64,000 bases of DNA, taken from the NCBI GenBank assembly GCA_964400165.1, contig CAYNSX010000007.1:1-64000 (forward strand), in the 5' to 3' direction. Each line of letters begins with the position of its first letter. Position 1 is the first letter of the stretch. Below, one piece after another: positions 40,091 to 47,400 of this stretch. Source of the DNA: CAYNSX01 sp964400165 (GTDB lineage: Bacteria; Armatimonadota; Hebobacteria; CAYNSX01). The position numbers were made by a program, and so were the translations under genes. Under the pieces are notes generated by a model. That model was not told the origin of the DNA, made no database searches, and saw only the letters and a list, made by a program, of their open reading frames with translations.

Positions 40091-42165
40091 CGGCGCCCGC
40101 GCACTCGCTTCAACCGATACATCGCGTTTTGCGCTGCCGTCACCAGCAGTTCCGCTGAAGTCACATCACTGTTGTATTCGGCCATCCCGATCGTACAGGT
40201 GAGCCGTTCGGACTCTGTGTCGAGCGCACGGGCGACTGCGGCGCGCATGCGCTTGGCGATACGACGCGCGTCGGGGAGCGCGGCGTTGCGCGCAATGACC
40301 ACGAACTCATCGCCGCCGTACCGCGCCACCAGGTCATGCGCCCGCGCGGCGCCGGTCAGCCCGGCGGCGACGCCGCGCAGCGTCTCGTCGCCGTGCTCGC
40401 GGCCGAAACGCATATTGCGCAGCCGGAACCCATTCAAATCGAGATAGAGCACGCAGCCCGTTGCCTGGCTGCGCTGACACCAGGCAAGTTCCCGCGTCAG
40501 TTCCTGCATCAGGTAGCGGCCGTCGGGCAGGCCGGTGACCGCATCGACCAACGCGGCAGCACGGGCATCGTCGGCCGAGCGGGCGGCTTCAAGCGGCGCG
40601 GCGGCGTGTTGGGACAGGACTTCCAGCCGCCGGACCGCGTCGGCGCTGAAGGCCGCGCCGGGGGGCAGAACGGCCAGCAGGACGCCGATGCGCCGGCCGG
40701 TGGGGAGCGATAGCGGCGCCGCAGTCACCTCGCCGCTTGTGGCATGTGCTGGCTGCTCGGACCGCAATCGCTCCCGCGTGCCGTTGGTGCTCACCTCGCC
40801 GCTTTGCAGAACGCGTGAGGCCAGGTTGCGACAGTGGTGGGTGTCGATGCGCCGATGGGGGTCGGGCATCGGGCCGGCGGCGGCGACGCAATCGAGAGCG
40901 TCGCCCCGGCGGGTGAGGTAGACCGCGCAACCCGCTGTGGGGAGAAGTTCGCAGGCCGCCGTCGCGACGGCAGAGGCCGCTGCGCTCAAAGACGGCGCGG
41001 CGGCGAGGCATTGCGCCAAACGCGTGAGGGTGGTGGCCTCTTCGTGCACGGCACGAATGGCCACGACAGGAGACCCTCGGTCGTCCGCGGACGCTGCAAC
41101 CGGATGGGTTGCAGCGGCACGCTCCGCGGGCCGTGCGCGGTACAACGCCTCCACCCGTCCGATGGCCTGCGCGAATGCGCGGACCACCGGCGGGTCGAAC
41201 AACGCGCCCTGCTGATCGAGAATCCACTGCGCCGCCGCCCGCGGGGAGAGGGCTGGACGATACGGGCGGTCGGCGGTCAGGGCGCCGTAGACTTCAGCGA
41301 CAGCGAGGATGCGAGCCGAGAGAGGAATCTGTTCGCCGGCGATGCCGCGCGGATAGCCGCTGCCGTCGTGGCGTTCGTGGTGGCAGCGGACCGTCTCGGC
41401 GACCGGCCAGGGCAATTCGACCCGTTCGAGCAGGCGGGCGCCGACTTCGGCGTGCGTCTGCACTTGCGCCCGCTCTTCGGGGGTGAGCGGGCCGGGCTTG
41501 TTGAGCACTTCGCCGGGGACAACGAGGTTGCCGATGTCATGCAGAAGTGCCGCGGCCCAGAGGCCGCGCTGCTCGGCTTCGGCGAGGCCGAGTTCGCGGG
41601 CGATCTCGACGGCGCAGAGTTCGCGGCGGCCGGTGCCGGCGTGCACTTCACGGGCGGCGATGGCGGCAGCAAGCGCTTCGAGCGACTGCAGCAGCCCCCG
41701 CTCGAGCGCGTCGCGCTCGGCGCGCAGCCGGTGGACTTCGACCTCGAAGTGCGCACGGCGGCGCGCCTCGATGGCGGCGACCAGCGCCCGCGGCAAGACG
41801 CCGGGAGTGAGCGAGAGATCGCGGACATCAATCGATGTGGCGACCAGACCGTTGCCGTGCCCGTTCAGCGAGGGCTCGGCGCCGTCAGCAGTGAGGACGA
41901 CGACCGGGCGGTCGAATTCAGCGGCGCGGAGTTTGTCGAGCAAGTCGATGCGCTCGGCGTCGGGCAGTTGCGCGCCGAGGACGATGCCGTCGATGTCCCA
42001 GGGCGGGACGCCAACGGCGCGGAGCGCTTCGGCGCCGGTGGCCGCTTCGCGCAGGGAAAAGAGGTCGCTGTCGCCGCGCAAGGCGTCGCGCAGCATCGCC
42101 CAGGTCTCGGGCGCCGGACAGACGGCGAGCACCACCGCGGCATCTTGGTCTTGCTCGACCAGCAT
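40087..42165 (-). CDS. c-di-GMP signalling protein: REC-like, HD-GYP, GAF, GGDEF domains
   Basis: A 692-aa cytoplasmic protein combining degradation and synthesis domains for cyclic di-GMP. Residues ~1-95 are a receiver-like domain, but the phospho-acceptor Asp position reads Gly (DGIVLGAQLPD), so it is probably not phosphorylated. The HD-GYP domain (~165-320) is complete: LLHDIGNLVVPGEVL and CHHERHDGSGYPRGI. A GAF-like domain (~390-530) follows. The C-terminal GGDEF domain has DLNGFRLRNMRFGREHGDE, RYGGDEFVVIAR, and an upstream RxxD (RAHD) inhibitory site. Both enzyme activities therefore look possible. The start chosen is ATG 42165; a start at 42270 would read into repeat DNA. It is monocistronic. 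Confidence 0.85.
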   Translation of the reverse strand: MLVEQDQDAAVVLAVCPAPETWAMLRDALRGDSDLFSLREAATGAEALRAVGVPPWDIDGIVLGAQLPDAERIDLLDKLRAAEFDRPVVVLTADGAEPSLNGHGNGLVATSIDVRDLSLTPGVLPRALVAAIEARRRAHFEVEVHRLRAERDALERGLLQSLEALAAAIAAREVHAGTGRRELCAVEIARELGLAEAEQRGLWAAALLHDIGNLVVPGEVLNKPGPLTPEERAQVQTHAEVGARLLERVELPWPVAETVRCHHERHDGSGYPRGIAGEQIPLSARILAVAEVYGALTADRPYRPALSPRAAAQWILDQQGALFDPPVVRAFAQAIGRVEALYRARPAERAAATHPVAASADDRGSPVVAIRAVHEEATTLTRLAQCLAAAPSLSAAASAVATAACELLPTAGCAVYLTRRGDALDCVAAAGPMPDPHRRIDTHHCRNLASRVLQSGEVSTNGTRERLRSEQPAHATSGEVTAAPLSLPTGRRIGVLLAVLPPGAAFSADAVRRLEVLSQHAAAPLEAARSADDARAAALVDAVTGLPDGRYLMQELTRELAWCQRSQATGCVLYLDLNGFRLRNMRFGREHGDETLRGVAAGLTGAARAHDLVARYGGDEFVVIARNAALPDARRIAKRMRAAVARALDTESERLTCTIGMAEYNSDVTSAELLVTAAQNAMYRLKRVRGRR

Positions 42166-42257
42166 GCGAGATGGATACCACCGGCGTGGGGCAGGCGTGG
42201 CGACTGGGCGGACAGGCGTGTCGGGCTGGGCGACGAGGGTGTGCGACGGCGGACCGT

Positions 42258-42560
42258 CCTCACCCGCCATCCGCTACGCGGATGGCACCCTCTCCCGAAC
42301 TGGGAGAGGGAACAGAGACATCCCCTCCCCTGGCCCCTCCCCACTGGCGTGGAGAGGGGGGTGACATGTTGTGATTCGGTAGCGATTCTGGCAGGTGAAG
42401 CACCTGCCCCCCACAGCCAGGCGATACGCGAGCGGGCGGCGGGGTGCCGTCCCCTCCCGCGGCCCTTTCACACTGGCGTGGAGAGGGGGGTGACATGTTG
42501 TGATTCGGTAGCGATTCTGGCAGGTGAAGCACCTGCCCCCCACAGCCAGGCGATACGCGA
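42258..42560. repeat. repeat cluster: palindromic repeat copy plus a perfect 90-bp direct repeat
   Basis: 42258-42311 is an inverted-orientation CCCTCTCCC/GGGAGAGGG element. Two identical 90-bp units follow at 42342-42431 and 42471-42560, 129 bp apart, each starting CACTGGCGTGGAGAGGGGGG and containing the hairpin GGCAGGTG-AAG-CACCTGCC. The 39-bp spacer between them is distinct. The stretch 42166-42612 has no gene; it separates the divergent c-di-GMP gene and the secreted STN-like gene. Confidence 0.85.
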
Positions 42561-42612
42561 CTGGGCGGGGGTGAGTCATATTGCCGACAGTGAGCGTTCT
42601 GGGGAGGTCAGC

Positions 42613-44505
42613 ATGGCGGTCAGTGCGATGCGGTCGGTGAGCACTCGTTCCCTTCGTACTCGATTGATGCGGCGGCTGGCGCTCGTGGCCGTCGTGGCGC
42701 TGCTGGGCGCGGAAGCGGCTGCGCCGCGGCCGGCGTGGATGAACGACCCGGCCTACGGGCAGCCGGCAGACTTGGCGGCGCGGCAGACGCTGCAGGTGAC
42801 GGTGACACTGGAGCGCGACGACATCACGGTGCGCGACCTGCTGGCCTGGGTCGATGAGGAACACAATGTCCGCGTGCAGGCGGAGCCGGCGGCGCTCGAC
42901 CGGCATCTGGCGGTCTCGGTGAAGGAGCGGCCGCTGTGGCAGGTGTTGAGCGCGGTGGGGGCGGCGCTCGACGGCCGCTGGCGGCTGTATCTGAACAACC
43001 TGTGGCTGCGACTGTCGCTGCCGCCGGATGATGTGGAAGCGCCGAGCGCGCACTTCCGCGGGCTGATCGGACGCGACCAGGGAATCGAGATGTTTCCGTG
43101 GGACCCGATCCCCGACGCCGACGAGTCCGACGCGACGGGCACGCAGCGGATGATTCGGATTTCGGACGCCGGCTCGCCCGGGTCGGCGGTGGCGAAGGAG
43201 TTCGGCGCGCTCTTCGAGGCGCTGACGCCGGCACAGCAGCAGGCGCTGGCGAGCGACGCCGGCCTGCGCGACAGCGCACTCACGGACAAGGGGCGTGCCA
43301 GTCTGCATTCGGCGCTGCGCGATATGACGCTGGCGCCGGCGCTGCGCGATCTGGTGAACCCGACGCTGGGGCGGTTCTCCAACCAACAGGCGCCGGGGGA
43401 CGAGGCGCCGGTGCGGGCGTGGTGGATCCTGAAGGGGGGGCAGGGCGCGATGGGCCCGGGCGGTATGAGCGGCGGCGAGAATGCCGGGACGATGGCGCTC
43501 GCCGGGCAGGCGGAACTCATCGGCGGCCGGTCGCAGATGTCGATGAACACGATGCCGCGCGACGAAATTCCCATCGGGCCGGACGAGGGCATTTCGCTTG
43601 GGTCCGGCTCGCCCGGGCAAGGCAACTTTGGGATGGCGTTGCAGGGTTACCTGGCGCAGAAACTGCGCGACCGCGGACTGACGATGCCGCAGGCGCGCCG
43701 TCCGGGATCGTTGGCGCCCGCGCCGCGCTTCACGGCGCTGCCCTCGGCGCCCGAGGGCAGCAGCGAGGCGGTGACGGCGCTGTTCAAGGCGCTGTCCGAG
43801 GAGCGCGAACTGCCCAGTCAGTGTGCGTCGCTGGGCGAACTCGCCAAACAGGCGGCAGTGGCGCTGGCGTTTCCGGTGGTCGTTCCCCTCAACGACCGGC
43901 CGGGCGCCGTGACGCTGGGGACTGCGGCGAAGGTGACGCTGCGCGCCTGGCTGCAAGTGACGGAGAAAGCCGTTCCGGGTGTGTGGGTGCTGGAGAACGA
44001 GGCGCTGCACTTCCGCCGGACGCTGGCGCTGGAACCGCTCGATGCGTTCTCCCGCGGGTTCGCATCGGACTACCGGGTGCGCGTGCCGCGGGCGTGGGTG
44101 CAGCGGCGGCGCGAGATCGAACAGGGACTGCAGCAGCGCGGGGAAACCGAGCCGCCGCAGCCGGGCTGGCCGGTGTTGCGGCGGCTGCTGACCGACCGGC
44201 AATGGGACACGCTGCGCAATGATGTGCTGCTGTGGGACGACCTCTCCCGCGAGCAGCAACAGGCGTATACGAACGCAGAGTGGGATCGCTTCATCTGGGA
44301 CCAGACGACACCGATCCCGGCGCCGATCGACGCACTGCTGCGCGGCGACGGGGACGCCGGGCTGCCGCTCAAGGCCGGCGTCACGCTGTGGATGAAGGAA
44401 GACGAGAACTCGCTGCTGCTGCACATCGGGTTCGCCGACGGCCAGACCCTGACTTACCGCATCCCGCCCGGCGTCGAGCGGCAACTGCGCGGCACGCCCG
44501 GCTAA
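42613..44505 (+). CDS. exported protein with two STN/secretin-N-like domains, unknown function
   Basis: A 630-aa exported protein from the ATG at 42613, with GGGGAGG five bases upstream. The signal peptide is ALVAVVALLGAEAAA. Residues ~60-140 resemble secretin/TonB short N-terminal (STN) domains: VTVTLERDDITVRDLLAWVD, HLAVSVKERPLWQVLSAVGA, WRLYLNNLWLRL. A second related unit occurs near 395-475 (LGELAKQAAVALAFPVVVPL, VTLRAWLQVTEKAVPGVWVL). Between them is a Gly/Met-rich low-complexity stretch (GAMGPGGMSGGENAGTMALA). No beta-barrel secretin domain is present, so it is not itself a secretin. Function unknown. It is followed 60 bp later by another secreted-protein gene. Confidence 0.65.
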   Translation: MAVSAMRSVSTRSLRTRLMRRLALVAVVALLGAEAAAPRPAWMNDPAYGQPADLAARQTLQVTVTLERDDITVRDLLAWVDEEHNVRVQAEPAALDRHLAVSVKERPLWQVLSAVGAALDGRWRLYLNNLWLRLSLPPDDVEAPSAHFRGLIGRDQGIEMFPWDPIPDADESDATGTQRMIRISDAGSPGSAVAKEFGALFEALTPAQQQALASDAGLRDSALTDKGRASLHSALRDMTLAPALRDLVNPTLGRFSNQQAPGDEAPVRAWWILKGGQGAMGPGGMSGGENAGTMALAGQAELIGGRSQMSMNTMPRDEIPIGPDEGISLGSGSPGQGNFGMALQGYLAQKLRDRGLTMPQARRPGSLAPAPRFTALPSAPEGSSEAVTALFKALSEERELPSQCASLGELAKQAAVALAFPVVVPLNDRPGAVTLGTAAKVTLRAWLQVTEKAVPGVWVLENEALHFRRTLALEPLDAFSRGFASDYRVRVPRAWVQRRREIEQGLQQRGETEPPQPGWPVLRRLLTDRQWDTLRNDVLLWDDLSREQQQAYTNAEWDRFIWDQTTPIPAPIDALLRGDGDAGLPLKAGVTLWMKEDENSLLLHIGFADGQTLTYRIPPGVERQLRGTPG

Positions 44506-44565
44506 CGCCGGCAGGCGAACGCGGGGCGCCGCCGAACCTTCCTCCGACACCCGAGGAGGAAACTG

Positions 44566-45537
44566 ATGCGCGCTCGATGGATTCTGACTGTACTGGTTTG
44601 CGCGGCGCTGTGCGTGACGCCCGCCGCGCGACCGGCAGCCGCGGCGGAGGCGCCGGTGACGCTGGCGCTGCGATCGACCGCCGGCACGGTGCTGACCTAC
44701 AAGTTTGAGGCGCAGTTCGCCGGTGACTTCAACATCAGCATTCCGCAGCAGCCGCCGATGGTGCTGAAGCCGAAATTCAACCTGACCGCGGCGCTGCAAC
44801 AGCGCACCGTCAGCGTCGGCAGCGACGGCGTGATGGAAATTGCGTACCAAGTGAAGGGATTTCAGTTCGGCGCCGAGTTGAGCAACCTGCACTTCGGTCT
44901 CGGCGTCTCGCCGGATGAGGCGGGGCTCATCAAGCTGCCGGAAGTGCCGGTGCACGCCACCATCAACCGGCAGGGCAAACTGACCGGATTTGTCGGACTG
45001 GAGGAACTGCTCTCGATGCTGCCGCTGCCCGCGGCCGCGAAGGGAATGATGCCGAGCGGCGAGGCGATGCAGAAGATGATTGACATGGCTTATCACCCCA
45101 TGTTCCCGGACAAGGCCGTCAAGCCCGGGGATAAATGGGGCTGGGAGCAGACCTTCTCGCTCGCCGACTTCATGCCGCAGATGCCGGGCGGAATGCCGGA
45201 GGAGATGCCCCCGATCAGCATTCCGATGAAAGAGACGGCGACCTTCGCCGGCTGGGAACAGTTCAACAATGTCCGCTGCGCGCGTGTCGATTCGACGACC
45301 GAATGGGCATGGGCGATGAAGCCGCCGGCGGGACAGGCGGGCGACGACTTTGCGATGTCGCAGAAGGGGACGGTGAAAGTGACCCGCTACCTCGACACCG
45401 CCACCGGCCGCCTCGCCGGGCTGAAGCAAGAGGTCCGCTTTACGCAGGATATGCAGATGGGCGGGCAACCGTTCGGGAAGATGGACTTCACGGTGACGAG
45501 TGCGACGACGCTGACGGGCGTGAGCGCGGGAGGGTAA
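44566..45537 (+). CDS. secreted beta-rich protein, unknown function
   Basis: A 323-aa exported protein with signal peptide ILTVLVCAALCVTPAARPAA and a strong Shine-Dalgarno (GAGGAGG). The mature part is beta-rich: LRSTAGTVLTYKFEAQFAGD, VHATINRQGKLTGFVGLEEL, KAVKPGDKWGWEQTFSLADF, a Met/Pro-rich loop (MPQMPGGMPEEMPPISIP), and a C-terminal YLDTATGRLAGLKQEVRFTQ. This resembles DUF6263-like secreted proteins (a baseline motif DKWxxxxxF and GxLxGLKQE), but I am not certain of the family. It follows the STN-like gene by 60 bp on the same strand and may be cotranscribed. A repeat element begins directly after its stop. Confidence 0.65.
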   Translation: MRARWILTVLVCAALCVTPAARPAAAAEAPVTLALRSTAGTVLTYKFEAQFAGDFNISIPQQPPMVLKPKFNLTAALQQRTVSVGSDGVMEIAYQVKGFQFGAELSNLHFGLGVSPDEAGLIKLPEVPVHATINRQGKLTGFVGLEELLSMLPLPAAAKGMMPSGEAMQKMIDMAYHPMFPDKAVKPGDKWGWEQTFSLADFMPQMPGGMPEEMPPISIPMKETATFAGWEQFNNVRCARVDSTTEWAWAMKPPAGQAGDDFAMSQKGTVKVTRYLDTATGRLAGLKQEVRFTQDMQMGGQPFGKMDFTVTSATTLTGVSAGG

Positions 45538-45539
45538 AC

Positions 45540-45610
45540 AGCCCTCACCCGTTCTGCTTCGCCCACAGGGCGGGCTTCGCAGCGCACCTTCTCCTCATAA
45601 GGAGAGGGCA
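45540..45610 (-). repeat. dispersed palindromic repeat copy, inverted orientation
   Basis: GCCCTCACCC at the left and CTTCTCCTCATAAGGAGAGGG at the right, with an internal CGCCC-ACAG-GGCG hairpin. It is a diverged copy of the family seen at 13.5 and 60 kb, beginning right after the stop of the secreted protein gene. Confidence 0.65.
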
Positions 45611-45652
45611 GACTGAATCTACTATGGCGATATTCGGCTTGGGTGGATGCGG

Positions 45653-45709
45653 TAGTCCCTCTCCCAGACGGGAGAGGGTGCCCGAGCGCAGCGAGGGCGG
45701 GTGAGGGCC
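45653..45709 (+). repeat. dispersed palindromic repeat copy overlapping the DUF559 gene start
   Basis: GTAGTCCCTCTCCC-AGAC-GGGAGAGGG then TGCCCGAG, GCGAGGGC and GGGTGAGGGC. The final GTGAGGGC contains the GTG (45701) that opens the DUF559 reading frame. Confidence 0.8.
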
Positions 45710-46141
45710 ACAATTCGAGTTTTCGCAGGGCACCCCGAGCACCATACCGAACTAATCGGAGTGCGCACCGACCACTTGCCAACCGAGCCAGCCAGGGAGC
45801 TAGCTCGAGCCCTGCGGACAAGAGAGACCGTCGCGGAACGCACACTCTGGACCGAATTGCGCGGTCGTCGACTTGTGGGTCTTCGGTTTCGCCGACAGCA
45901 TCCGCTCAAGAGTTTCGTGGTCGACTTTTATTGCGCCGAAGCGCGCCTGATTGTGGAAGTCGAGGGTGCCTCCCATGGCGCACGCGATATGCACACGCGT
46001 GACACTATGCGACGCGACTTCTTCACAAGTCTCGGGCTGCGTACACTTCGATTCTCCAACGATTCGGTGCTCTATCGAATGGGCTGGGTGTTGGCGATGA
46101 TTCGGCACGCGGCAAGTGAGGCCATCGCCGAGGGTAAGTGA
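45701..46141 (+). CDS. DUF559 (Vsr-like/PD-(D/E)XK fold) endonuclease-domain protein embedded in repeats
   Basis: A 146-aa protein whose C-terminal ~100 residues are a DUF559 domain, related in fold to Vsr and PD-(D/E)XK nucleases. Visible motifs: ARALRTRETVAERTLWTELR, GLRFRRQHPLKSFVVDFYCA (candidate catalytic Asp), LIVEVEGASHG (candidate Glu) and LRTLRFSNDSVLYRMGWVLA. No activity is established for the family. The frame opens at GTG 45701 inside a palindromic repeat; GTG 45761 (VRTDHLPTEPARE) is an alternative start nearer the conserved domain. The gene is bracketed by copies of one dispersed repeat: one forward copy at its start and three inverted copies within 250 bp of its end. Confidence 0.8.
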   Translation: MRATIRVFAGHPEHHTELIGVRTDHLPTEPARELARALRTRETVAERTLWTELRGRRLVGLRFRRQHPLKSFVVDFYCAEARLIVEVEGASHGARDMHTRDTMRRDFFTSLGLRTLRFSNDSVLYRMGWVLAMIRHAASEAIAEGK

Positions 46142-46156
46142 CTCGATCACAAGATT

Positions 46157-46391
46157 GCCCTCACCCGTCCTGCGGCCACCCTCTCCCGATTGGGAGAGGG
46201 ACAACTGCGTCTACCCTTGCAAGAGACGCGGTGGTGTGACGGCCCTCACCCGGCCCTTCGACTTCGTTCAGGGCCACCCTCTCCCGATTGGGAGAGGGAC
46301 GACTGCGTCTGCGCCTGCCCTGCCGCCGCGCGGACGGCGTGTTCGCCCTCACCCCCGCTTCGCGTACCCCTCTCCCTGGTCAGGGAGAGGG
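46157..46391 (-). repeat. three consecutive inverted-orientation palindromic repeats
   Basis: Copies at about 46157-46201, 46241-46300 and 46344-46391. Each begins CCCTCACCC and ends with CCCTCTCCC-loop-GGGAGAGGG (loops GATT, GATT; CTCTCCCTGGTCAGGGAGAG in the third). The 291-bp stretch between the DUF559 gene and the UroD-like gene holds nothing else recognisable. Confidence 0.8.
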
Positions 46392-46432
46392 GACAACAAT
46401 CATCCAGTTCGCTGGTCGTAGTCGGAGTGCGG

Positions 46433-47359
46433 TCATTCCACCGCCGCTTGAATAGCGTGTAGTTTCGCCGGCGGCAGGCCGGTGGGGACGGCGCAGCCGG
46501 GAGCGAGGATGAAGCGGTCGGGGCCGGCGGCGGCGATGGCGGCACGGCCCTCGGCGGTGATGGCGGCGGGCTCCATTGTTTCGATGTCCACTTCGTCGAT
46601 GCCGGCCATGATGCAGCCCTGATAGCCCTCGCGGGCGTAGGCGAGCGACGGCGGCGTGCGCGTCGAAGACCAGCACAGGACATCGTGCGGGATGTCGCGC
46701 CAGAGGTGGAAGTAGAGCGCCTCGCCGTGCAGGTGGCAGACATTGAGCCAGGCGCCGGCGCGGTGGGCGGCATTCATTACTTCGATGTCCGACCAGAGGT
46801 ATTCGCGGCGGTACTCGTCCTCGGGCATCACCGCGCTGCTGGCGCCTTGCACCGCGAGATAGAGGCCGGCGCCGCCGACGGACACGACCGCCTTCCCCCA
46901 CTCCACCAGCGACTGCGAGACGGCGCGCAGCCCGGCGCGCATCGCCTCTGGGTCGGCGCGGAACTGATCGAGAGCGCGCTTGCCGGTGATACGCTCGGCG
47001 TAGGCGAAGAGGTTGAAGACGGTGCTGATCACGGGCACATCGGGGCCGACGGCGGCGATGATGCGGCGCAGGGCGTCGAGGTGGCGGCCGAAGTTGCCGG
47101 TCTGCGGGTCGAGCGGGCGAAGGGCGCGCCAGTCGGCGGGCGACTGCACTTGCGTCATCCCGACGGGCAGTTGATACGGGATGTCGTGCATCACCTTGAG
47201 GATGTCGGGCCGATATTCGCGGTAGAACTTCAGCGTCTCGTCGGCGAGCGACTCGCCGGCGGGGTCGTCGAGATAACGGAAGTGATACCAGAAGGAGAAC
47301 GGCACGCGGTCGGGCCGGTCGCCGGAAAGCGCGGCGCGGACGCGGTTAGCGGAGGTCAT
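46433..47359 (-). CDS. uroporphyrinogen decarboxylase family protein (methyltransferase-like, not hemE)
   Basis: A 308-aa TIM-barrel protein of the UroD superfamily, closer to corrinoid/methyl-transfer members (MtaA/CmuA-like) than to HemE. The N-terminus reads TSANRVRAALSGDRPDRVPF followed by SFWYHFRYLDDPAG; later come SVGGAGLYLAVQGASSAVMP, NVCHLHGEALYFHLWRDIPH and RFILAPGCAVPTGLPPAKLH, the last being typical of this subgroup. The HemE hallmarks FDSW and QAGRYLPE are missing, and a true hemE is present elsewhere in the window. The start used is ATG 47359. Known relatives take part in methylamine or aryl-ether demethylation; substrate here is unknown. It follows the beta-propeller gene by 41 bp. 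Confidence 0.82.
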   Translation of the reverse strand: MTSANRVRAALSGDRPDRVPFSFWYHFRYLDDPAGESLADETLKFYREYRPDILKVMHDIPYQLPVGMTQVQSPADWRALRPLDPQTGNFGRHLDALRRIIAAVGPDVPVISTVFNLFAYAERITGKRALDQFRADPEAMRAGLRAVSQSLVEWGKAVVSVGGAGLYLAVQGASSAVMPEDEYRREYLWSDIEVMNAAHRAGAWLNVCHLHGEALYFHLWRDIPHDVLCWSSTRTPPSLAYAREGYQGCIMAGIDEVDIETMEPAAITAEGRAAIAAAGPDRFILAPGCAVPTGLPPAKLHAIQAAVE

Positions 47360-47400
47360 CGGCGCGATCCCACTGCTCAAAGATGCGTATCGCACGCCGT

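Noticed and set aside
42342..42560. CRISPR array
   Set aside because: Only two 90-bp units with a 39-bp spacer and no cas genes; units are far longer than CRISPR repeats.
42274..45468. 1064-codon open frame on the minus strand opposite the two secreted-protein genes
   Set aside because: It is Arg/His/Gln/Pro-rich with no domain, opposite two genes with signal peptides and strong ribosome sites; high GC leaves long antisense frames open.
46433..47359. Second hemE
   Set aside because: UroD superfamily fold but without the HemE N-terminal QAGRYLPE and active-site FDSW motifs; a true hemE lies at 57315.
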